Shown: in pieces, positions 1 to 6,261 of the stretch | Numbering within the stretch: position 1 is the stretch's first letter | Layout of the letters: every line of letters starts with the position of its first letter | Assembly: GCA_016296565.1 (NCBI GenBank) | Contig: JAEDJB010000029.1 | Location: 1-16,615, forward strand | DNA length: 16,615 nucleotides | Source of the DNA: Oscillospiraceae bacterium | Lineage (GTDB): Bacteria > Bacillota > Clostridia > Oscillospirales > Oscillospiraceae | Direction: 5' to 3' | Notes under the pieces: model-generated | Databases searched by the model: none | What the model was told of the DNA's origin: nothing | Seen by the model: only the letters and a program-made list of their open reading frames with translations | Position numbers and translations under genes: made by a program

Positions 1-112
1 CTAGTTCTTCCGTACCAATGTCGGTCAGCAGACCCTGGACCCGGGGGTAGGGCATGGCGTAGCGCTGGGACAGATACCGCAGGGAGGCGCCCAGCTCCCC
101 GTCGGGACCACC
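1..112 (-). pseudogene. cotJC: cotJC fragment (manganese-catalase-like spore coat protein), severed from its 5' end
   Basis: Read on the minus strand from 112 down to 1, one frame stays open and gives GGPDGELGASLRYLSQR, then AMPYPRVQGLLTDIGTEEL. This matches the most conserved stretch of CotJC, whose family motif is QYGGPDGEL followed by LTDIGTEELAHLE. CotJC is a Mn-catalase-like protein of the spore coat, normally encoded in cotJABC. The first Mn-ligand Glu (in DGEL) and the next one (in GTEEL) lie in this fragment. The match stops abruptly at GGP: the preceding residues (RRLLHS) are not CotJC-like, and the recombinase stop codon lies 20 bp further upstream. The roughly 30 N-terminal residues and the native start are therefore missing here, and the 3' part continues beyond the window. 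Family identity is confident. Whether the gene is dead or can be rejoined is inference. Confidence 0.85.
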
Positions 113-116
113 GGAG
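105..116 (-). other. probable att junction of the serine recombinase inside cotJC
   Basis: CotJC similarity begins exactly at the codons GGT GGT (plus-strand ACCACC, 107-112). The flanking bases up to the recombinase stop at 133 are unrelated to cotJC. Large serine recombinases cross over at a 2-bp core within a short shared sequence, so the core is probably in CCGGTGGTCC. The exact dinucleotide cannot be fixed without the other end or an uninterrupted relative. Confidence 0.55.
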
Positions 117-132
117 TGCAATAGCCTCCGAT

Positions 133-1566
133 TTACATCGGGTGCTGCCCCAGGTCAAAGCGATAGATCAGGGTCACCCGCCCCGCTTCTTTATCCCAGA
201 CGCAGGTTTCCAGCACCCGGGCGGCCGCCCGGTATTTTTCTTCTGTCCCGGCGGCGGGGTCCCTCAGGGTAATCAGAGCCTGACAGAGCTGGTCCTGAAG
301 GCTGGCTTCCTTGTCCTTGCAGGGACGCGCCAGCTCCTGGCGCAGGTGATCAGCCTTGGCGCTGAGGGCCTGCTTTTTGGTTTTGTATTCCTGGAGACTG
401 TCTGCCCCGCAGAGGTAGGCCTCCCGCAGGCGAAGCAGCTTCCGCTCCAGTCCCGCCAGCTCCTGGGCAAGGGCGGTCTGATTTTCGTCCTCATTCTGTG
501 GGGCAGGCTGAACCAGAAAGGGGGTCCGGCAGGCCGCGTCCCCCTGTATCCGGGTGAGGATGGCCTCCTCCAGTTCCCGGACTGGCACATGCTGGGAAGC
601 AGGGCACTTCCCCTTGGCGTACCGCCCGCATTTCAGATAGCGGGGCTGGGAGAAGACCAGTCCGCCGCCGCAGCGGGCGCAGCGGACCAGCCCGGCCAGC
701 CAATGCTTCCGGTCTCCCGCCGGCCGGGCGTGACGGCCGAAACGGGCAGCGTTGTCCTTTAGGCGGGCAGCGGCGGCTTCAAAGTCCTCCGGGTCCACAA
801 GGGCCGGATGGGAGCCTGCCGTAATGGGCGGCGGGCGGTTTTCCTGTCCCTTGCCGGGCTGCCAGCGAAGCTGCCCAATGTAGGTGGGGTTTTCCAGGAT
901 GTACCGCACCCGCCGGGCGTCCAGGGGATTGCCCCGGTGGGTGCGTGCCCCCAGGTGCTGGGTCCAGCGGGCGATGGAGGAGATGGAGGCCCCGGCCAGG
1001 AACCGGCGGAAAATCTCCCGGACGATTTGTGCCTCCTGCTCCACAGGGACCAGGGTGTTGTGCCGGACCCGGTAACCAAAGGGCGGGGCGGTTTGCAGTT
1101 CGCCCCGCCGGGCCTTCTCTGTCATGCCCTTGCGGACCTCGTCGGCCAGGTTGACGGAGTAATACTCTGCCATGGCCTCCAGCATGGCCTCCAGAATGAG
1201 GCCCATCCGGTCGTCCTCCAGATGCTCGGTTATGCTGACTACCTGCACTCCGCACTGGCGGCGGAGCATGGATTTGTACACGATGCTGTCCTCCCGGCTG
1301 CGGGCGAAGCGGTCAAACCTGTGGACCAGGATGACGGAAAAGGGGGGCGGCTTTTCCTTGGCGGCGGCGATCATGGCCATAAAGGCCGGGCGGGTTTCAG
1401 CACGGCGGCCGGAGATCCCGGCGTCAACGTACACATGCTCCGGCCGGATGGACAGCTTGTGCTGGCTGGCATAGCGCTCCAGGGCCCGGCGCTGGGCTTC
1501 GGGGGAATATTCGGTCTGCTCCTCGGTGGACACCCGGATGTAGCAGGCGGCAAAGATCTCTTCCAT
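133..1566 (-). CDS. large serine recombinase (site-specific integrase)
   Basis: This enzyme integrates or excises a mobile element through a Ser-DNA covalent intermediate. The 477-residue protein has an N-terminal resolvase domain (about 5-150) with nucleophile Ser13 in YIRVSTEEQ, Arg11, and Arg86/Arg89 in FDRFAR. A recombinase domain begins near PPFGYRV (161-167). A zinc ribbon at 294-325 has Cys296, Cys299, Cys313 and Cys321, and a coiled coil at about 365-412 precedes the C-terminus. This is the complete large-serine-recombinase layout, and no catalytic residue is missing. The start is supported by AAAGGAGG 7 nt upstream of ATG. It lies head-to-head with two phage-like genes, and its stop is 20 bp from the cotJC fragment, as expected for an integrase beside its own attachment site. 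I saw no convincing promoter upstream. The family is certain; the target is inferred from the junction. Confidence 0.95.
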   Translation of the reverse strand: MEEIFAACYIRVSTEEQTEYSPEAQRRALERYASQHKLSIRPEHVYVDAGISGRRAETRPAFMAMIAAAKEKPPPFSVILVHRFDRFARSREDSIVYKSMLRRQCGVQVVSITEHLEDDRMGLILEAMLEAMAEYYSVNLADEVRKGMTEKARRGELQTAPPFGYRVRHNTLVPVEQEAQIVREIFRRFLAGASISSIARWTQHLGARTHRGNPLDARRVRYILENPTYIGQLRWQPGKGQENRPPPITAGSHPALVDPEDFEAAAARLKDNAARFGRHARPAGDRKHWLAGLVRCARCGGGLVFSQPRYLKCGRYAKGKCPASQHVPVRELEEAILTRIQGDAACRTPFLVQPAPQNEDENQTALAQELAGLERKLLRLREAYLCGADSLQEYKTKKQALSAKADHLRQELARPCKDKEASLQDQLCQALITLRDPAAGTEEKYRAAARVLETCVWDKEAGRVTLIYRFDLGQHPM

Positions 1567-1651
1567 AAAACGGCCTCCTTTCCCTTTACTCTATGCAAAG
1601 AACGCGGCAAAAAGCGGGGCCGAGCATCATAAACTCCACAGGGAGGGGATG

Positions 1652-1876
1652 GTGTTGGCACGGGAAATTCATGCAGAGAGCTTTGTCCGGAGAAACGGGG
1701 AACTGGTGTCTGTCGAACAGCTTAACCTCCGGGAGCGGGAAGCCATGGCGGTGTGGCTGAAGGAAACCTACCTCAACGAGCTGTTCCTGGGAAAGGGGCA
1801 GGTGCTTCCCCAGAGGGAGCAGGCACCCGGCCTGGGGCCGCCGCATAGAAAAAGAGGAGGAGGTGGGGAACCGTGA
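1652..1876 (+). CDS. small phage-like hypothetical protein
   Basis: I do not recognise a named family. The product is about 74 residues, charged, with a predicted helical core (ESFVRRNGELVSVEQLNLRE, then a KETYLNELF stretch) and a basic Gly/Arg/Pro tail. It resembles in size and style the short proteins encoded just before holins in clostridial prophages, but this is an impression. Three starts lie in tandem: ATG 1649, GTG 1652 and TTG 1655. The Shine-Dalgarno GGGAGG ends at 1646, so ATG is too close, and GTG (5 nt) or TTG (8 nt) is likelier. Its TGA stop overlaps the next gene's GTG start as GTGA, implying translational coupling. It is divergent from the recombinase, with 85 bp between the two starts. 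Confidence 0.6.
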   Translation: MLAREIHAESFVRRNGELVSVEQLNLREREAMAVWLKETYLNELFLGKGQVLPQREQAPGLGPPHRKRGGGGEP

Positions 1877-2103
1877 AGAATCTTCTCAGCCTGGTCAACA
1901 TGAAAAGCCTGATCACCCTGGCCATGACGGCCGCGCTGATTGCCCAGCTTTTCCTGCCGGTGAATCCAAATCCGGAGGCCCAGAGCCTGTTCTGCACGGC
2001 CTACGGCGCTATCATTGCCTATTTTTTCACCAAACGGAGCACGGCCTCTTCCGGGGAGCAGCCGGGGCAGAGCAAGGAGAAACAGGAGGACAACGGGGCA
2101 TAA
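1873..2103 (+). CDS. holin-like small membrane protein of phage type
   Basis: The 76-residue protein has a hydrophobic segment at about 12-30 (SLITLAMTAALIAQLFLP) and a second at about 41-52 (CTAYGAIIAYFF), followed by a polar Ser/Glu/Gln/Lys-rich tail. The opening KNLLSLVNMKSLITL resembles small membrane proteins found next to lysis genes in Firmicutes prophages. Those are often annotated as holins, which form membrane holes to release endolysin. No endolysin follows, so a lytic role here is unproven. It starts at GTG 1873 behind GGAGGAGGTGGGG and overlaps the upstream gene by 4 nt. A strong terminator follows 14 nt after the stop. With the recombinase it appears to be what is left of an element. 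Confidence 0.6.
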   Translation: MKNLLSLVNMKSLITLAMTAALIAQLFLPVNPNPEAQSLFCTAYGAIIAYFFTKRSTASSGEQPGQSKEKQEDNGA

Positions 2104-2116
2104 CGGAAGTCTCATT

Positions 2117-2153
2117 ATGCGCTTCAGCCGTCTGGCGGCTGGGGCGCATTTTT
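2117..2153 (+). terminator. rho-independent terminator after the phage-like gene pair
   Basis: ATGCGCTTCAGCC (2117-2129) pairs with GGCTGGGGCGCAT (2137-2149) over 13 bp, including two G-T wobbles. The 7-nt loop is followed by five Ts. It insulates the element remnant from the tetR operon. Confidence 0.85.
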
Positions 2154-2161
2154 CTGCTGTG

Positions 2162-2191
2162 TTGACAAGGGAGGGCGGAAGGTAGTATAAT
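2162..2191 (+). promoter_or_regulatory. sigma-A type promoter of the tetR-ABC operon
   Basis: The -35 is TTGACA (2162-2167) and the -10 is TATAAT (2186-2191), both perfect, with an 18-bp spacer. It lies directly after the upstream terminator. Confidence 0.8.
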
Positions 2192-2203
2192 AAAACAAGG
2201 TTA

Positions 2204-2218
2204 TAAAACAGTGTTTTA
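2204..2218 (+). promoter_or_regulatory. candidate TetR operator
   Basis: TAAAACA-G-TGTTTTA is a perfect odd-length palindrome placed about 13 bp after the -10, over the expected transcription start. A direct copy of the half-site (TAAAACA) lies at 2191-2197, overlapping the end of the -10. This is the normal place for an autorepressing TetR protein to bind. Binding by the adjacent gene product is inferred. Confidence 0.6.
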
Positions 2219-2233
2219 GAAAGGGTGGGGTCT

Positions 2234-2875
2234 ATGCCGCCAAAACCGAAGTTTACCCGGCGGGAGATTGCCGCCGCCGCTCTGGACATCATCAAGACCG
2301 GCGGGGTGGAGGCTCTGACCGCCAGAAATCTTGGCAGCAGGCTGGGGTCCTCCGCCCGGCCCATCTTCACAGTGTTTAAAAGCATGGAGGAGGTCAAGCA
2401 GGCGGCCCGGGACCTGGCTCTGCGGGAGTTTGAGGACTCTGCCAAAGACTTTGCGTCATACACCCCCGCCTTTAAGCAGGTGGGCATGCAGATGGTGTCC
2501 TGCGCCGTCCACAAGCCGGAGCTGTACAAGCTGCTTTTCATGCAGGCGTACCCGGAGCGGCAGACCTTTGACCAGCTCATGGGAAAGCTGGGGGGCATAG
2601 CGGAGGATTGCGTGGCGGTCATCCAACGGGACTACGCCATGACAGAGGAGGAGGCCCGGCTCCTGTTTGAGCAGGTGTGGGTGCAGACCTTCGGCCTGGG
2701 CGCGCTGTGCGCCATGAAGGTGTGTACTTTTACCGAGGAGGAGATTTCGGAAAAGCTGGGCCAGGTGTTTGCCGCCGCGGTGCTGCTGATCAAATCCGGA
2801 AAGGCCGGGGAGTATTCCGGTCAGCCTGTGCGGGAGAGGGAAAAGGAGGAAGCCCATGAATCATCCCATCATTGA
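2234..2875 (+). CDS. TetR/AcrR family transcriptional repressor
   Basis: This is a DNA-binding repressor of 213 residues. The N-terminal helix-turn-helix domain covers about 8-55: FTRREIAAAALDII is helix 1, ALTARNLGSRLG the turn region, and SSARPIFTVFKSMEE the recognition end. The rest is a helical ligand-binding and dimerisation domain typical in length for the family. An upstream in-frame GTG at 2225 is possible, but ATG 2234 fits better: MPPKPKFTRREI is the usual beginning of this subfamily, and a G-rich ribosome site precedes it. The coding end overlaps the ABC ATPase start by 20 nt. A consensus promoter and palindromic operator directly upstream suggest it represses its own exporter operon until a ligand, probably a toxic small molecule, is bound. 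The ligand is unknown. Confidence 0.93.
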   Translation: MPPKPKFTRREIAAAALDIIKTGGVEALTARNLGSRLGSSARPIFTVFKSMEEVKQAARDLALREFEDSAKDFASYTPAFKQVGMQMVSCAVHKPELYKLLFMQAYPERQTFDQLMGKLGGIAEDCVAVIQRDYAMTEEEARLLFEQVWVQTFGLGALCAMKVCTFTEEEISEKLGQVFAAAVLLIKSGKAGEYSGQPVREREKEEAHESSHH

Positions 2876-3782
2876 AATCGAACATCTCTCCAAACACTTC
2901 GGAGCGGTCCACGCGGTGCAGGATCTGAGCTTCCAGGTCCGGGAAGGGGAGCTTTTTGCCTTTCTGGGGATCAACGGCGCGGGGAAAAGCACCACCATCT
3001 CCATCCTGTGCGGGCAGCTTGCCAAGGACGCTGGAACGGTCCGCATCGGCGGCGTGAACCTGGACCGGGACCCGGACGCGGTGAAGCGCAGCTTGGGGGT
3101 GGTGTTCCAGAACTCCGTGCTGGACAAGGCCCTCAGCGTGCAGGACAACCTGGAGAGCCGGGCCGCTCTCTACGGCATCACCGGCAAGGCCTTCCGGGCG
3201 CGGCTGGCGGAGCTGGCGGAATTGCTGGACTTCGGAGATCTTCTCAAGCGCACTGTGGGTAAGCTCTCCGGCGGCCAGCGGCGGCGGATAGACATTGCCC
3301 GGGCGCTGCTGCACCAGCCGCGGCTTCTCATTCTGGATGAGCCCACCACCGGCCTGGACCCCCAGACCCGGAAGCTCCTGTGGGACGCCATCGCCCGTCT
3401 GCGGCAGGAGCAGCACATGACGGTGTTTCTCACCACCCACTACATGGAGGAGGCCGCCGACGCAGACTATGTGGTGATCCTGGACAGCGGAAAGATCGCC
3501 GCCGAGGGCACGCCTCTGGCCCTGAAAAACAGCTACACCGGGGACTTCATCACCCTTTACGGGGTGACGGAGGAGCAGGTCCGGGATCTGGGCTGCCCCT
3601 GCCAGCCCCTGCGGGACGCCTACCGCCTGGCAGTTCCGGACACCGCCGCGGCCACAGAGATGATCCTCCGGAACCCGGAGCTGTTCCGGGACTATGAGAT
3701 CACAAAGGGGAAAATGGACGATGTGTTCCTGGCGGTTACAGGCAAGAAGCTGATGGGAGGCGAAGAGAAATGCGTGCGCTGA
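2856..3782 (+). CDS. ABC exporter ATP-binding subunit (DrrA/NatA type)
   Basis: This is the cytoplasmic ATPase that powers the adjacent permease. The 308-residue protein shows Walker A GINGAGKST (38-46, Lys44), the Q-loop in VVFQNSVLD (Gln85), signature LSGGQ (137-141), Walker B LLILDEP (157-163) and the switch histidine in TTHYMEE (His195). The C-terminal 90 residues form the extra regulatory domain common in DrrA-like drug, antibiotic or lipid exporter ATPases. The start ATG follows AAAAGGAGGAAGCCC. It overlaps tetR by 20 nt and the permease by 13 nt, so the genes are translationally coupled. The substrate cannot be read from sequence; a hydrophobic drug or membrane-active compound is a guess from the TetR context. 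Confidence 0.95.
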   Translation: MNHPIIEIEHLSKHFGAVHAVQDLSFQVREGELFAFLGINGAGKSTTISILCGQLAKDAGTVRIGGVNLDRDPDAVKRSLGVVFQNSVLDKALSVQDNLESRAALYGITGKAFRARLAELAELLDFGDLLKRTVGKLSGGQRRRIDIARALLHQPRLLILDEPTTGLDPQTRKLLWDAIARLRQEQHMTVFLTTHYMEEAADADYVVILDSGKIAAEGTPLALKNSYTGDFITLYGVTEEQVRDLGCPCQPLRDAYRLAVPDTAAATEMILRNPELFRDYEITKGKMDDVFLAVTGKKLMGGEEKCVR

Positions 3783-4681
3783 AGGCTCTGGTCAAACGGG
3801 ATATGAAGCTGTTCTTCAAGGACAAGGGCATGTTTCTTACCTCCCTCATCACCCCTCTGATCCTGCTGGTGCTGTACGGCACCTTCCTGGGCAATATCTA
3901 TGAGGATATTTTCGTCAGCGCTCTGGAAGCCGCCGGCGCTGTGGTTCCGGAAAAGCTCATCGGCGGCTGTGTCAGCGGGGAGCTGTCCTCCTCGCTGCTG
4001 GCGGTGTGTTGCGTCACCGTGGCCTTCTGCTCCAACATGCTCATGGTGCAGGATAAGGTCAGCGGAGCCCGGCGGGACTTAACCATCTCCCCGGTGCCCG
4101 CCAGCACCCTGGCGCTGGGCTATTACCTGTCCGCCACCGCGGCCACCCTGCTCATCTGTTACGCGGCCACCGCTATCTGCCTGGTGTACATCGGGTTGTC
4201 CGGCTGGTACCTTACGGCGGGGGATGTGCTGCGGCTGGTGCTGGATGTGTTCCTGCTGGTGCTCTTCGGCACGGCCCTGTCCAGCATCATTAACCACTTC
4301 CTCTCCAGCCAGGGGCAGATTTCGGCGGTGGGAACCATCGTCAGCGCGGGCTATGGCTTCGTCTGCGGCGCGTACATGCCAATCTCCCAGTTTTCCGACG
4401 GTTTGCAGAAGGTGATCTCCCTCCTGCCCGGCACCTACGGCACCTCTCTGCTGCGCAACCACGTCCTGCGGGGCGTCTTTGAGGAAATGGGGGAACAGGG
4501 CTTTCCTACGGAGGTGGTGGAAACCATCAAGGACTCTGTGGACTGCAATCTGTACTTCTTCGGGGACCAGGTGTCCCTTGGCTCCATGTATTTGATTCTG
4601 GGGATTGCGGTCCTGGTGCTCATCGCCGTCTACGTGCTTCTGAACGTGCTGGGCGGCAAAGGAACCCGGGCAAATGGATAA
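3770..4681 (+). CDS. ABC-2 family exporter permease
   Basis: This is the membrane channel partner of the preceding ATPase. The 303-residue protein has a cytoplasmic N-terminal amphipathic stretch (ALVKRDMKLFFKDKG) and six hydrophobic segments. They fall near residues 22-42, 78-98, 114-143, 150-178, 185-205 and 268-292. This is the six-helix layout of ABC-2 permeases. The loop between the first two segments (IYEDIFVSALEAAGAVVPEK) and a longer one before the last segment are probably extracellular. It overlaps the ATPase by 13 nt and is followed 14 nt later by the VOC gene. With one ATPase and one permease, the transporter is probably a dimer of each. Confidence 0.92.
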   Translation: MRALKALVKRDMKLFFKDKGMFLTSLITPLILLVLYGTFLGNIYEDIFVSALEAAGAVVPEKLIGGCVSGELSSSLLAVCCVTVAFCSNMLMVQDKVSGARRDLTISPVPASTLALGYYLSATAATLLICYAATAICLVYIGLSGWYLTAGDVLRLVLDVFLLVLFGTALSSIINHFLSSQGQISAVGTIVSAGYGFVCGAYMPISQFSDGLQKVISLLPGTYGTSLLRNHVLRGVFEEMGEQGFPTEVVETIKDSVDCNLYFFGDQVSLGSMYLILGIAVLVLIAVYVLLNVLGGKGTRANG

Positions 4682-4695
4682 AAGGAGGAAAGCCA

Positions 4696-5046
4696 ATGAA
4701 AACCTATGATAATTTCTTCCTGCCTGTGGAAGACATGGAACAGGCCAAAGCCTTTTATGGGGAAGTTCTGGGACTGGAGACGAAATTTGAGTTTCCGGAC
4801 AGCGGCATGGCGGCCTATCGGGTGGGCCAGGAGGAACCGGCGATCATCCTGAAGGACCGGAAGAAGTTCCCGGACGCAAAAACCACCATCTGGTTTGAGG
4901 TGGAGGACGTCCGGGCCGCGTTCCGGCAGCTGCGGGAAAAAGGGCTGGTGTTCCTGTCCGAGCCTTTTAAAATCCGCACCGGCTGGGCGGCGGAGTTTGA
5001 GGATCCCTTCGGCAACCGCCTGGGCATTACCGACTATCTGGCGTGA
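4696..5046 (+). CDS. VOC-superfamily (glyoxalase/bleomycin-resistance fold) protein
   Basis: The 116-residue protein has the two beta-alpha-beta-beta-beta modules of the vicinal oxygen chelate fold. The first runs from DNFFLPVEDMEQAKAFYGEV, and the second from IWFEVEDVRAAFRQLREKG to FEDPFGNRLGITDYL. The FxDPxGN motif near the end is diagnostic. Members either carry out metal-dependent chemistry such as glyoxalase I or fosfomycin thiol transferase, or sequester drugs as in bleomycin-binding proteins. The usual histidine metal ligands are not evident, so a binding role is plausible. It follows the exporter genes by 14 nt with Shine-Dalgarno AAAGGAGG, so it belongs to the tetR operon and may bind or alter the exported compound. 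That link is inference. Confidence 0.88.
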   Translation: MKTYDNFFLPVEDMEQAKAFYGEVLGLETKFEFPDSGMAAYRVGQEEPAIILKDRKKFPDAKTTIWFEVEDVRAAFRQLREKGLVFLSEPFKIRTGWAAEFEDPFGNRLGITDYLA

Positions 5047-5062
5047 GATGCTGTGCCGGATA

Positions 5063-5093
5063 GGGAAAGCCCTTGTGCCCCAAGGACTTTCCC
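5063..5093 (+). other. stem-loop after the VOC gene
   Basis: GGGAAAG-C-CCTTG (5063-5075) pairs with CAAGG-A-CTTTCCC (5081-5093). This gives 12 bp with one C/A mismatch and a 5-nt loop. No T-tract follows directly; the first T-run is about 22 nt downstream (5117-5123). It may be a weak terminator or an mRNA 3'-end stabiliser. Confidence 0.5.
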
Positions 5094-5124
5094 AATGGTC
5101 GAGTGATAAATTCCGCATTTTTTC

Positions 5125-5154
5125 TTGACGGTTCCAGCAGGAACCTGTTATTCT
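5125..5154 (+). promoter_or_regulatory. promoter with embedded palindromic operator for the DUF4097 gene
   Basis: The -35 is TTGACG (5125-5130) and the -10 is TATTCT (5149-5154), with an 18-bp spacer. The spacer carries a perfect inverted repeat GGTTCC-AGCA-GGAACC (5130-5145). GCAGGAACC at 5137-5145 recurs at 5167-5175, 30 bp downstream. A protein bound between -35 and -10 would control initiation; the AraC protein encoded in the same unit is one candidate. Confidence 0.55.
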
Positions 5155-5204
5155 CTCATCAATCCTGCAGGAACCCGGATGAACCCAAGAAAAGGAGAAC
5201 GACG

Positions 5205-6194
5205 ATGAAACAGATGTTTGTATGCCTCCTGGCGGCGCTGGCTTTTCTGATGCTGGCAGGCTGCGGCGGGGGGACCCTTTTTTCGGACAACGCAGCCGAG
5301 CAATACACCGCCGGCGGCGGTACTGTAACAGAGCCCATTAAAAATCTGGAGATCCAGTGGGTCTCCGGCAGCGTGGAAATCTGCCAGGGTACGGAAGACC
5401 AGGTGACCTTCAGCGAAACAGCGGACAGAGCGTTGTCCGACGACTTTGTCATGGGCTGGCGGCTGGACGGGGATACCCTGTATATTGACTTCTGCACGGT
5501 CAACAGCTGGACCCTGGACATCCCGGACAAGACGCTGACCGTGACCCTTCCCCAGGACCTGGTGCTGGAGTCCGTCCAGGTGACTACCACCTCCGCTGAG
5601 GTCCATGCCCCGGCGCTGCAGGCCAAAGAGGTGGAGTGCGACACCACCTCCGGCGATCTGACGGCCCAGCTGCTGGGAACGGAAACCATCCAGGTAAACA
5701 CTGTGTCCGGCTCGGTGGAGGTGACCGCCCTGGATGACGCGAAGCAGGTGAAGGCAGCCACCACCTCCGGCAACGTAACCCTGACCCTGGGATACGCCGA
5801 CCAGCTGGATGTGACCACCATCTCCGGCGTCACCCGGATTACCGCCGCCCAGTGCAGTCAGACAGACCTGAATTCCACCAGCGGCAATGTCACCCTGGAC
5901 CTGCAGGGCGCCTCCGGCAGCTGCGAGGTCAGCACCGTCTCCGGTGAGGTGACCTTATCCCTGCCGGAAAATGCCGACGCCGCAGTGGAGTTCAGCACGG
6001 TGAGCGGCAGCTTTGACAGCACTCTTTCTATGCGCAAGGAAGGGGACCGCTACCTTTCCGGCAGCGGGCAGAACCAGTATCAGGTGAAAACCACCTCGGG
6101 CAGCCTGCGGATCGAGGCCAGGGAGGGCGGAATTCATGGCTTTGGCCAGGAGACGGAGGGTGAAACTACCCCGTCTGCGCTGACTTCGGCATGA
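5205..6194 (+). CDS. DUF4097 beta-helix lipoprotein
   Basis: The 329-residue protein begins with a lipoprotein signal peptide (KQMFVCLLAALAFLMLAGC). Its lipobox LAGC places the lipid-modified Cys20 at the membrane's outer face. The body is a DUF4097 right-handed beta-helix marked by a T(S/V/I)SG turn every 18-20 residues. Clear turns fall at about 53, 148, 167, 187, 206, 225, 245, 266 and 298, with an imperfect one at 128. DUF4097 proteins are called putative adhesins, but no biochemical function is established; many sit in cell-envelope stress operons. ATG 5205 was chosen because it follows AAAGGAG and starts the signal peptide, although the frame is open further upstream. It has its own promoter, and the AraC gene follows 67 bp later with no terminator between them. 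The Ser/Thr/Glu tail (GQETEGETTPSALTSA) is low complexity. Confidence 0.88.
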   Translation: MKQMFVCLLAALAFLMLAGCGGGTLFSDNAAEQYTAGGGTVTEPIKNLEIQWVSGSVEICQGTEDQVTFSETADRALSDDFVMGWRLDGDTLYIDFCTVNSWTLDIPDKTLTVTLPQDLVLESVQVTTTSAEVHAPALQAKEVECDTTSGDLTAQLLGTETIQVNTVSGSVEVTALDDAKQVKAATTSGNVTLTLGYADQLDVTTISGVTRITAAQCSQTDLNSTSGNVTLDLQGASGSCEVSTVSGEVTLSLPENADAAVEFSTVSGSFDSTLSMRKEGDRYLSGSGQNQYQVKTTSGSLRIEAREGGIHGFGQETEGETTPSALTSA

Positions 6195-6261
6195 ATGGCA
6201 AAGAAAGTCGAGAGATTCTGTCTCCAGCCTGATAAACTGGGCTTCGTTGGGAGGGGAGAGA

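Noticed and set aside
808..1632. 274-codon plus-strand open frame opposite the recombinase
   Set aside because: It is antisense to a recombinase with every catalytic motif intact. The translation has no recognisable motif, and G/C-biased third positions commonly open the opposite strand.
5073..5204. N-terminal extension of the DUF4097 frame
   Set aside because: It would bury the lipoprotein signal peptide and run through the promoter and operator. ATG 5205 has its own AAAGGAG.
5345..6120. DNA tandem repeat within the DUF4097 gene
   Set aside because: The periodicity is at the protein level (T-S-G turns every 18-20 residues, encoded by recurring ACC-TCC-GGC). The DNA between turns differs, so it reflects the beta-helix fold and not a recent DNA duplication.
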